Of a stretch of 64,000 bases of DNA, positions 26,089 through 33,346 are shown in pieces. Location: positions 186,001 to 250,000 of the forward strand of contig NZ_ASWD01000003.1 in the NCBI RefSeq assembly GCF_000407485.1, read 5' to 3'. The position numbers and the translations under genes were made by a program. Origin of the DNA: Enterococcus pallens ATCC BAA-351 (GTDB lineage Bacteria; Bacillota; Bacilli; Lactobacillales; Enterococcaceae). Numbering within the stretch: the first letter of the stretch is position 1; every line of letters starts with the position of its first letter. The notes under the pieces are model-generated. The model did not search any database and was not told the origin of the DNA. It saw nothing but the letters and a program-made list of their open reading frames with translations.

Positions 26089-26595
26089 TTAATATGGATA
26101 CTCAAAAACACCTCGACTCGTTACCAAATAATTTCCCCCAATCTCCAAGTCTCGACCACACGCATCAAAATCAATATACGTCTTCAAGTGTTCTGGTACT
26201 TCGCCAAAATCACCATTTTCAACAATCAAGAAATACGCTACATCACTCATATCATCACAGTCCGGATAATAGACAATATCATCCACATGCTCTACCATTT
26301 CTTCAAAAGAATTAAAGAAAGCGTGTTGAATCTCTGAAGCAACTTCACCAACTGGTGTTCCTTCAAGTTCCTCCGCTAAGCCACACAACCGATTAATTTC
26401 CTCAATTGGCGTATATTCATCAATCTCAAAAGGCAGTTCATAATCATGAATCGCATATTCTTCATATTCGTCATTTAATCCAATCCGTTCTTTCACTTCA
26501 TCAAAATCGATAGGTGGGGTAAACCACGCCCCCACCAACTCACCTTCATTGTATTTTCCAAGATTCGCGATATAAATACGCATCTGTTCCATCAT
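26089..26595 (-). CDS. ardA: Antirestriction protein ArdA (Orf18)
   Basis: A 168-residue acidic DNA mimic. The N-terminus RIYIANLGKYNEGELVGAWF and the SEYEEYAIHDYELP-like stretch (here DEYEEYAIHDYELP) are near-identical to Tn916 ArdA; the middle and C-terminus are more divergent. It blocks type I restriction enzymes as the element enters a new cell. The start could be ATG 26595 or 26592; GGGGGA precedes both. Confidence 0.95.
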   Translation of the reverse strand: MMEQMRIYIANLGKYNEGELVGAWFTPPIDFDEVKERIGLNDEYEEYAIHDYELPFEIDEYTPIEEINRLCGLAEELEGTPVGEVASEIQHAFFNSFEEMVEHVDDIVYYPDCDDMSDVAYFLIVENGDFGEVPEHLKTYIDFDACGRDLEIGGNYLVTSRGVFEYPY

Positions 26596-26604
26596 GATTC
26601 CCCC

Positions 26605-26826
26605 TTATGCACCGACGATTCGATTAAACAAATTCAGTAAGACATCTTTCACACCAGAAGCATTAAAGACTAGACCTACCGCAATCAAGGCAACCACCAA
26701 AAAGCCAATCAGTTTAGAAAACTCTCGCTTAAATCCTAAAAATAAACCAATGACTACAATCGCCAGTAAGACTAAAGATTGGGCGTTGGTCAAAAACCAT
26801 TGATACAAATTTTGTCCGAAATTCAT
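26605..26826 (-). CDS. Small conjugation membrane protein (Orf19 position, TcpD/ConC-like)
   Basis: A 73-residue protein with two hydrophobic helices (about 15-32 and 38-56). It lies between the relaxase and ardA, where Tn916-family elements have a small membrane protein of the secretion channel. The assignment is by position and topology. Confidence 0.7.
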   Translation of the reverse strand: MNFGQNLYQWFLTNAQSLVLLAIVVIGLFLGFKREFSKLIGFLVVALIAVGLVFNASGVKDVLLNLFNRIVGA

Positions 26827-26919
26827 TTCATCACTTTCCTTTCTTTTCCATTGCTTGACCCGCCACTACCACCAAAAACCAATAACATATCTTTCCAATT
26901 TCCATCAAAATTCCTCTTT

Positions 26920-28101
26920 TCATACAATCAAGTTTTCAATTGCCATACTTTGTTGTTCTAAAATCTTTTTGTGCCGTTCAGATAATTCGGCGTTTAATAC
27001 CATGTCACTAATAAAAGAGGTTCCTCTAATACGATCCAATTCAATCGTCATTTTTAAAGTAGGGGCGACTTGCCTTCCTAACCAGTTGTAAGTTCGTTCT
27101 ATCGTGTACGGCTTTGGCTCTGAGGTCAATTGAATTTCTTTACGATTTCGACCGACAAATCGGCCCCACTTTTCATTAAGAGGCCAGTTGGTTCTTCTTT
27201 TTCCTTGTACCTTGTCTGCAATTCGCATGTAGCGAGTAATGATTGAAAACGTAGTGCTCTCAATACTTCTCCCTTTCATCAAATCCATAATTGCGTGATA
27301 AGCACGTTCATTTTTCAACCGAATTTCAAACCGATTCTTCGTTTCTGTCTGGTCGAGAGGTATCCCTAGTTTGATATATTGCTCATAGTCTTTTTCATAG
27401 AGACAAAAATAAACCTCACTTTTGAGACTGCCTATATATAAGGTATTCCCCATGCCATCCTTTTCATCAGCTTTCAACAGCTCCCCCGACCGATAACTTT
27501 TAAAGGTTCGGAACAAGGAAATACATTCTTCGTTTTGGCATTTTTTGGTTAAATAGGGAATATTCAGTAATCCTGCACGGTCATTGATTGCCAAATCCAA
27601 TCGTTTCATCACGCCGCCTAACTTTAAACTTGTCTCAAAAAAATCATACCAACTTCTTTTTTGCGCAAGTAAAAATGTTTCGAATTGCCGACAACCACGT
27701 CCTTTCATTTCAATGAGAATACCTTTGTCTTCTTCCTGAGATACCATCACTACAATATCTCCCATAACATATTGTTCTTGGTAAGAATAAAAGGCATAAT
27801 CCTCATGAAGCATATAATCAAAATTTAGATGCAAAACCTCTTGTATAATTTTTCGTGCGTTTGTAGTTGGAAATCGAATGCGTACATAATCAAATAGCAA
27901 AGTTAAAGGTAAATCAGGGTTGAACGTTTCTAGCTGTTGAAAAATCTTTCGCATGACACTTTTAGCAGGTACCTTCTTCCCTGACTCAATTTTATTGAGA
28001 TACTCTCGCGATAAATCACAAGCAATTGCCAACTTGTTTTGAGTGACCTTGTACTCCTTCCTTTTTTCCTTCAATAATTCTTTTGTAAAGCTTCTTCTCA
28101 T
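26920..28101 (-). CDS. mobT: MobT-family relaxase (Orf20)
   Basis: About 393 residues from ATG 28101 (GGTGGTGG upstream; the open frame extends 17 codons more). An N-terminal XRE-type HTH (about 1-65) precedes a Rep_trans rolling-circle-initiator-like domain (about 75-330), the architecture of Tn916 Orf20 and ICEBs1 NicK relatives. It nicks oriT, which lies about 100 bp upstream, and pilots the strand. Which Tyr is catalytic is not certain from reading. Confidence 0.92.
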   Translation of the reverse strand: MRRSFTKELLKEKRKEYKVTQNKLAIACDLSREYLNKIESGKKVPAKSVMRKIFQQLETFNPDLPLTLLFDYVRIRFPTTNARKIIQEVLHLNFDYMLHEDYAFYSYQEQYVMGDIVVMVSQEEDKGILIEMKGRGCRQFETFLLAQKRSWYDFFETSLKLGGVMKRLDLAINDRAGLLNIPYLTKKCQNEECISLFRTFKSYRSGELLKADEKDGMGNTLYIGSLKSEVYFCLYEKDYEQYIKLGIPLDQTETKNRFEIRLKNERAYHAIMDLMKGRSIESTTFSIITRYMRIADKVQGKRRTNWPLNEKWGRFVGRNRKEIQLTSEPKPYTIERTYNWLGRQVAPTLKMTIELDRIRGTSFISDMVLNAELSERHKKILEQQSMAIENLIV

Positions 28102-28194
28102 TGATGATCCACCACCAAATTTCAAAATGTGAACTAGCCAATTCGAGTTCACATTTTCTAAAGATCCTAATTATCCTTGCTATGACAAGCATTC

Positions 28195-28345
28195 TTCATT
28201 GTTGCTTGCTTATTTTTTGTGTTTTTGTACCCCCCTGTTAGATACGGGGGGTGAGACATCATGGCCGGCTGACGCCGCCCATGAACAGGCACAGCACCAC
28301 GGAGGATTTCTGCTTCGCAAATCCCCCGCGGTCAGCGCCTATCAG
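28195..28345. other. oriT: Origin of transfer (oriT)
   Basis: The inverted repeat ACCCCCC and GGGGGGT around TGTTAGATAC (28229-28252) is the conserved Tn916/ICEBs1-type oriT hairpin. A second G+C-rich hairpin, GGATTT/AAATCC around CTGCTTCGC (about 28304-28325), follows. As in Tn916 it lies just upstream of the relaxase gene. The region is clearly richer in G+C than its surroundings. The exact nick site was not determined. Confidence 0.85.
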
Positions 28346-28360
28346 TGGTTTATTTGGTTG

Positions 28361-28651
28361 TTACTCCACGGTAATGCCCTCAATTTCCAACTCTGCTTTT
28401 ATCTCAAACAAGTACTGACGGATATCCGGTTCTTTGGCAAGGTCCGCAATCCGTTCGAATTCACTGATAACCTGATTCAACTCAATTCGAGCATCGGTTT
28501 CCTCATCCATTACATATGAATCACCAGGGACTTTCACCCCATTTTTTCGAATATCAAAATTGAGCCGGTACAGTTCTTCTTCCAGTTCCGGATCTGACTG
28601 AATCTTGCCAATCACCCAGTAGATTTCTCCAATCAACTCATCATAAATCAT
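28361..28651 (-). CDS. Acidic 96-residue protein coupled to the methyltransferase
   Basis: Not recognised. A small, acidic, mainly helical protein (MIYDELIGEIYWVIGKIQSD onward). Its start overlaps the methyltransferase stop by 11 bases and has a good GGGAGGTG, so the two are co-translated. The acidity might mean DNA mimicry or a chaperone role for the methyltransferase, but nothing shows this. It has no counterpart in Tn916. Confidence 0.6.
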   Translation of the reverse strand: MIYDELIGEIYWVIGKIQSDPELEEELYRLNFDIRKNGVKVPGDSYVMDEETDARIELNQVISEFERIADLAKEPDIRQYLFEIKAELEIEGITVE

Positions 28652-29783
28652 GTGCTTTCACCTCCCTTAACCTTCTAGCAATATCAAAAATGACCGGAAT
28701 TGTTACAGAGTTTCCGGCCTGTTTATACAACTGACTATCTGAATTGACTTGAGAGGCTCGGTCAAAAGCCCAATCGGGAAAGCCTTGAAGTCGCCAGCAC
28801 TCCCTAGGTGTTAGCTTCCGAATCTGATACTGATCTGTGACAACCGCTTGTTGGTCTCCTGTTAGTAAAGTATGCACACTTTGTTTTCCCAGACGGCCTC
28901 GGCGACTTGTGGAGTTAGGAAAAGCCAGGTTCACACTGTCCCCTGGCTTCACCTCTTGATATTCTGTTTTATTTTTCCGAATCATGATCTTCGTTCCACC
29001 TTGTTTCGTTGACAAGGTGGGAGCTGTTCCAGTTACCTCATAAACCCGATTGCCTTGTTCAAAATTTCCCGGTAACATACCCGCTACAGAAATCCCATCC
29101 TTTACCGGTAGTGCGATTTTTATTCCTTCATCGCCTGTTAAGGTTGGCGCCACACCATCTGAGCCATAGACTTGTCCACCCATTCCTCGATTGGAAGGAT
29201 TGATATTTAACAGGTTTCGGATGTTTTGATCAGATGTTGGAGACGCTCCAATGATAGGAAATACTTGTTCGGTACATGCGTCTCGAGAATGTCCGATAAG
29301 GAAGACCCGCTCGCGGCTTTGGGGAACGTAGGCCTTTGAGTTAAGCACTTGCCATTCCACATCATACCCCAATCCATCCAGCGTTCGGAGGATCGTCTCG
29401 AACGTAGCCCCTCCTTCGTGATTGAGCAGTCCCCGGACGTTCTCAAGGAATAAAAACTTAGGTTGGAGAAGAGTGGCGAACCGAGCGATTTCAAAGAATA
29501 AAGTACCTCGAGTATCGGAAAATCCTTGCCGCTTTCCCGCAATTGAAAAAGCTTGGCACGGAAATCCGCCGCAAAGGATGTCCACTGGTTCGAGGGATTG
29601 AACAAACTCGTCTGATACACTTGTGATGTCATGCATTTCCACCTCCTTCCTTGTATCATGGATTGCGTTATAACTCCGCCGAGCAAATTCATCAATTTCA
29701 CAAAAACCGATACACTGGTGGCCCGCTTGTTCCATACCTAAGCGAAAGCCACCAATTCCGGCGAATAAATCTAAAAATGTCAT
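28641..29783 (-). CDS. DNA (cytosine-5) methyltransferase
   Basis: A 380-residue C5 methyltransferase with motifs in order: I (FAGIGGFRLG), IV (GGFPCQAFSIAG, catalytic Cys), VI (ENVRGL), VIII (QSRERVFLIG) and IX-X (RKLTPRECWRLQGFP, QAGNSVTIP). The target-recognition region is about 180-300. No restriction endonuclease lies nearby, so it is an orphan that probably shields the element's DNA, working with ArdA. It is inserted between the coupling ATPase and oriT. The sequence specificity is unknown. Confidence 0.93.
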   Translation of the reverse strand: MTFLDLFAGIGGFRLGMEQAGHQCIGFCEIDEFARRSYNAIHDTRKEVEMHDITSVSDEFVQSLEPVDILCGGFPCQAFSIAGKRQGFSDTRGTLFFEIARFATLLQPKFLFLENVRGLLNHEGGATFETILRTLDGLGYDVEWQVLNSKAYVPQSRERVFLIGHSRDACTEQVFPIIGASPTSDQNIRNLLNINPSNRGMGGQVYGSDGVAPTLTGDEGIKIALPVKDGISVAGMLPGNFEQGNRVYEVTGTAPTLSTKQGGTKIMIRKNKTEYQEVKPGDSVNLAFPNSTSRRGRLGKQSVHTLLTGDQQAVVTDQYQIRKLTPRECWRLQGFPDWAFDRASQVNSDSQLYKQAGNSVTIPVIFDIARRLREVKAHDL

Positions 29784-29806
29784 ACATCACCTCATTCATT
29801 GCAAAG

Positions 29807-29839
29807 AAAAAAGCCAAGAACATTTTTGCTCTTGGCTTC
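29807..29839 (-). terminator. Terminator after the zeta-like module
   Basis: AAGCCAAGA and TCTTGGCTT pair around GCAAAAATGT on the minus strand and are followed by TTTTTTC. It lies between the 54-residue gene and the methyltransferase start, so the zeta module can be a separate transcript. Confidence 0.75.
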
Positions 29840-29858
29840 TACATTATTACTTCATTTA

Positions 29859-30023
29859 CTATTTTTTATCTAACCCAACTAATTTCCGCTGTTTTTCATT
29901 GGCCTGATCGGCAACATATTTAATCACTGTTTTGAACTCTTTTGCAGTAGCATTTTCCGATAAATCCGCAATACTCTTATTGTATTTCTTTACAATTTTC
30001 GTTACTTGTTCTTTCTCAGTCAT
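29859..30023 (-). CDS. 54-residue protein overlapping the zeta-like gene
   Basis: The short ORF begins MTEKEQVTKIVKKYNKSIA and is charged and helical. Its ATGACTGA start shares eight bases with the end of the zeta-like kinase gene, which is tight translational coupling. A terminator follows. As the only partner in the transcript it is a candidate antitoxin, though it is smaller than the epsilon/PezA proteins and lacks an obvious DNA-binding motif. Confidence 0.6.
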   Translation of the reverse strand: MTEKEQVTKIVKKYNKSIADLSENATAKEFKTVIKYVADQANEKQRKLVGLDKK

Positions 30024-30690
30024 GTAATTGAACCTCCAAATCTTCCCTACTATATCCTAATGGCAAAAATAATTCTAGATTATCCGCAGCATAATGAACT
30101 TCAGAAATGTTATTCATATAATCTTTTATAATAATATGAAGCAGCACATCTGGATGTTTACTCTTTACTTTCGCAATATTTTCTCTTGATTTGAAAAAGG
30201 CGTTAATGAATACCTTTTTCGGCACATGGCGTCCCTCTGCCAGTTCACGTTCTTGTGTAAAATTCCAAGCGATTTTTGGGTCTTGATAAACATAGAAAAT
30301 CGTCACTCGAAAATGATTTTTCAATGCCCGCGAAATATTTTTTTCAGCACTTAATATAGCAAAAGTTGCATCCAGGATAAAAGAATAGCCATGATCTAAG
30401 ACATATCTAAATGCCTGCTCCACCAACCAAGAAGATGCTTTTTGAAAGAGACTAGAGTTTTTTCCATTATAATCAGGAAACAGAGTACGAAAGTAATCCG
30501 CATCAATAATTACGTGATTATCATAATTCTCAGCCAATCCAATGGCAACCTCTGACTTTCCAGCGCCAGGACTCCCTGCCATAAAAACTGCGTCTCGTCC
30601 AACTTCGGGGGATTTTCCTTTGATAATATAAGAAATAAAACTATCCTTATTTGCTTTTGCGTACTCTAAATAAGAATCATTACTTTCCAC
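30016..30690 (-). CDS. Zeta-toxin-like kinase
   Basis: A 224-residue P-loop protein. The Walker A loop GSPGAGKS is at about 38-45, IDADYFRTLFPDY is the putative substrate/base region, and the lid carries conserved Arg. This is the zeta/PezT family, which phosphorylates UDP-sugars of wall synthesis; related proteins can have other substrates. GTG 30690 follows AAGGGGG. No epsilon-like gene lies upstream; a 54-residue ORF overlaps its end. It would help keep the ICE in the cell, if it is a toxin. Confidence 0.8.
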   Translation of the reverse strand: MESNDSYLEYAKANKDSFISYIIKGKSPEVGRDAVFMAGSPGAGKSEVAIGLAENYDNHVIIDADYFRTLFPDYNGKNSSLFQKASSWLVEQAFRYVLDHGYSFILDATFAILSAEKNISRALKNHFRVTIFYVYQDPKIAWNFTQERELAEGRHVPKKVFINAFFKSRENIAKVKSKHPDVLLHIIIKDYMNNISEVHYAADNLELFLPLGYSREDLEVQLHD

Positions 30691-30768
30691 ATTATTCGCC
30701 CCCTTTTTTTCTACTACATAAAAGTATTATACGTTACTTAAAGTATAAAGTCAGTATTTGAAGATCAC

Positions 30769-32109
30769 TCAATCATTCAACTTTCTTAATTTATTAATTG
30801 AGCCTAAAAAATCATACCCTTTTGGTACAAGTGGCGTATAAAACTCACTAATCACACTGCCCCCTGTATCCACATATCCTCGACCTTTGATGCGTTTCAT
30901 AAAGAAGTTTTTTTCAACCTCGCCAAACATCATGGAATACCCGAGCTCACTCATGCGACCCAAAGCCACGCGAAAGTTGAATTGATCGCGAATCCCATCT
31001 CCTAAATATTTCGCATCCGGTCTTTGACAAGCCAAAATCAGAAAGAAACCAGACTGACGACCTAACATGACAATTTGTTTGAGCTTATTCAAAATCACCG
31101 CACTTTCTTTCGTTGTTAACATCTCCATATACGCTACGTATTCATCAAAGATTAAAAAGTTGGGCGTAAGTCCAAGATAGGCATAATTCTCTCCTGTTTT
31201 GTAGTTAGGCATTTCTTTCATTGCCTTGCTACGAGCCATCATACGTTCATAAAAATCTTCCACACATGCAGAAATCTCTTCTTTTTGGGAATAAACATGG
31301 GGCATTACCGTACCTAAATCGGCAAGGTCCGCATTTTTTGGATCAAGAACAAAAAGCTCGGCATCTGACTTCAATAAAGCTTGGATAATGGTGAGTAAGA
31401 AATAAGTCTTCCCACCACCTGTCCCACCAGCAATTAACATATGAGGTAAAGAATCATAAGCCCATACTTGATTTTTCATCAATCGCAACGCTCCATTTTC
31501 TGCCACTACTTCGGCTATCCCAATTCGATTGGCAATCATATCGTATAACAAGGTGTATTCCACATAGGAGTCTTTAAGCTCTTTTTCTACTAACTCACAA
31601 TACAGTCCGCTTTCTAACTTCTTTTCCAACTTTAAAAGCTGATCTTGATATTTTCCAAGTGAAATTTGTACGCGAATAGAAAGTAACCCATCCTTCATTC
31701 GATAATAGATTTTGGGGAAGTAACTGATACTCTCTTTGGTCCGACTACTATTCAAATCTTTGAAAAAACCTTCACTTTGAGTTTGTTTCACTTCATACCA
31801 ATGGTTTTCTAGAATCATCCGGGCTAGCTTTTGTCGATGCCATAAACTTCGCCAATGATCAGGGAAAAAATGAATATAAAGCAACATCATACTTCCTGAC
31901 AAAACAAAACTCCCAAGCAGACATACTAAATCTTTTATAGACCAAACGATTTTACTAGTGGAAAGTGATAGCTTAGAAATCTCAACTTGTCTAAGCTCAT
32001 GAAAATAAAAGACGCTCATCCAACCAATGAACAAAGCAATGATCCAGCCAAGAATAAAGTGATAAATCAAGTGCTGATCTCCTCCACGTATGCGATGCCC
32101 TTTGTACAT
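30769..32109 (-). CDS. FtsK/TcpA-like coupling ATPase (Orf21)
   Basis: About 446 residues from ATG 32109 (GGAGGTGG upstream). Two N-terminal membrane helices (about 18-40 and 55-80) precede a FtsK/SpoIIIE domain with Walker A IAGGTGGGKTYF and Walker B NFLIFDEYVAYM. It brings the relaxase-DNA complex to the channel. It is the Tn916 Orf21 homologue. In Tn916 orf20 follows directly; here four extra genes intervene. Confidence 0.93.
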   Translation of the reverse strand: MYKGHRIRGGDQHLIYHFILGWIIALFIGWMSVFYFHELRQVEISKLSLSTSKIVWSIKDLVCLLGSFVLSGSMMLLYIHFFPDHWRSLWHRQKLARMILENHWYEVKQTQSEGFFKDLNSSRTKESISYFPKIYYRMKDGLLSIRVQISLGKYQDQLLKLEKKLESGLYCELVEKELKDSYVEYTLLYDMIANRIGIAEVVAENGALRLMKNQVWAYDSLPHMLIAGGTGGGKTYFLLTIIQALLKSDAELFVLDPKNADLADLGTVMPHVYSQKEEISACVEDFYERMMARSKAMKEMPNYKTGENYAYLGLTPNFLIFDEYVAYMEMLTTKESAVILNKLKQIVMLGRQSGFFLILACQRPDAKYLGDGIRDQFNFRVALGRMSELGYSMMFGEVEKNFFMKRIKGRGYVDTGGSVISEFYTPLVPKGYDFLGSINKLRKLND

Positions 32110-32136
32110 TTTGATGGTTTCCACCTCCAATCAAAA

Positions 32137-32164
32137 ATTGCCCAATAGGATTTTATTGGGCAAT
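32137..32164 (-). terminator. Hairpin between the RelB-tailed gene and orf21
   Basis: ATTGCCCAATA and TATTGGGCAAT pair perfectly on the minus strand, around a short A+T loop. The flanking T tract is short, so it may attenuate rather than stop transcription into the coupling-ATPase gene. Confidence 0.55.
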
Positions 32165-32178
32165 TTCAAAAAGTTATG

Positions 32179-32523
32179 CTAGTCATTTACTGACACGGGA
32201 AGTTGTTTCGTTTCAACCAATTGTGTTAAAAAACTTTCAATGGCATCCGGCATCTCTACACCGATTTCTTCCAAGACAGATTCTGCCTGTCGACATAAGT
32301 TTTCATTTACTTCAACAACCATAAAGAAGGACTCTTCTTCCCCTAACCAATTCAGTACATCAAAGTCTTCTTCGGCATCGTTACCTGCTTCCAGTAATCC
32401 TTGATGCATAATCAAAAACATTTTTTCATCATAGGTTAATGCTTTCGTGAGTTGCTTTTCGGTCAATTCGCCTTTGCCATATTGATCGAGACAATCTAAA
32501 ATATGTTCCACATTAATTTCCAT
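32179..32523 (-). CDS. 114-residue acidic protein with a RelB/DinJ-like tail
   Basis: From ATG 32523 (GGTG upstream). The first 70 residues are acidic and not recognised. The last 45 (RQAESVLEEIGVEMPDAIES, then FLTQLVETKQLP) resemble the C-terminal half of RelB/DinJ antitoxins. No RelE/YafQ toxin lies next to it. It occupies a spot where some Tn916/Tn1549 relatives carry a small accessory gene. It could be a regulator or a stray antitoxin domain. Confidence 0.6.
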   Translation of the reverse strand: MEINVEHILDCLDQYGKGELTEKQLTKALTYDEKMFLIMHQGLLEAGNDAEEDFDVLNWLGEEESFFMVVEVNENLCRQAESVLEEIGVEMPDAIESFLTQLVETKQLPVSVND

Positions 32524-32532
32524 ATTCTTCAC

Positions 32533-32907
32533 CTATTTCTTTCCTTCATTTTGGTTCGTAGGATTTCCTTGATTCGGTTGTCGTTTTAAGACTAAATCAT
32601 CTGCCTTAATGAACCAATTGACAGTAGTTCCTTCTCGGAAAACATAATTGGCAACCGTATCCACGATTGGATTGACCAACTCTACCTCTGCATCATAAGC
32701 AAACTCGCGTAAGGGTACATTTGCTGGGATACTAACTTGGATCATTCGACCTTGCGCAGAGGATTTCAAATTATAGGTCCGTTCTTTTACCTCGTTACTA
32801 ACCGTTCCGTCCTCATTTTGCTTGCGCACTTCTCGACGTAATGCGGAAAACCGCAACTTCCCAAACGTTAATCCTGAATCTACGACAATACCTTCTGTTA
32901 ATCTCAT
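32533..32907 (-). CDS. Tn916 Orf22-like protein (DUF961)
   Basis: A 124-residue protein of the DUF961/YdcP type that opens the transfer operon in Tn916-family elements. ATG 32907 was chosen for its spacing to AGGAGG. It is a paralogue of the gene just upstream. In related elements these small proteins are needed for replication or transfer; the exact activity here is unproven. Confidence 0.8.
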   Translation of the reverse strand: MRLTEGIVVDSGLTFGKLRFSALRREVRKQNEDGTVSNEVKERTYNLKSSAQGRMIQVSIPANVPLREFAYDAEVELVNPIVDTVANYVFREGTTVNWFIKADDLVLKRQPNQGNPTNQNEGKK

Positions 32908-32919
32908 CTTCATTTCCTC

Positions 32920-33234
32920 CTATGCTTTCACTAAATCATCGACATACAACACGTAATCAGTAAACCCACGATTCTCAATCTCATAGCCTTTGGCAACCAA
33001 GTGGGGATTCACAGCTTTTAACGGTTGGTCTTGGTCAAAATCCTTTTCGCCGGCTTCCGCAGCTACTACCACTTCAATATCATCAGCTCGTTGTTTACTG
33101 GAATACAAATGATAACTGCGGCCAACCACCGTAGTATTCCGACCATATCCTTCCGTTAAAACTTCGCCTTCGCCGGCATAGCTTATCTTTCCAAAGGTTT
33201 CGGCCATATCTGGCACAACAAATTTCAATTCCAT
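32920..33234 (-). CDS. Tn916 Orf23-like protein (DUF961)
   Basis: A 104-residue DUF961/YdcP-type protein, beginning MELKFVVPDMAETFGKISYA. Like Orf23 of Tn916 it starts the conserved transfer block, and its sister gene is 12 bases downstream. A good AGAGGAAAAG precedes the start. The adhesin gene upstream is a replacement for the usual first position. Confidence 0.82.
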   Translation of the reverse strand: MELKFVVPDMAETFGKISYAGEGEVLTEGYGRNTTVVGRSYHLYSSKQRADDIEVVVAAEAGEKDFDQDQPLKAVNPHLVAKGYEIENRGFTDYVLYVDDLVKA

Positions 33235-33346
33235 CTTCTTTTCCTCTTTTCATTGTTAGTTTTGGATACAAAAATAACGCAACCACTTTTTTAGGAGGCG
33301 GTCGCGCACGTTGGTTTTTCCTATTTAGTTGTTTCATCACATCACC

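Noticed and set aside
28195-28345. G+C-rich hairpins read as a riboswitch or terminator
   Set aside because: The exact Tn916/ICEBs1-type CCCCCC...GGGGGG repeat beside the relaxase gene identifies oriT.
33095-33340. 81-codon minus-strand frame overlapping the orf23-like gene
   Set aside because: Two thirds lies out of frame inside the orf23-like gene and the composition is unlike a protein; only the basic first 30 codons could be a leader, with no ribosome-site support.
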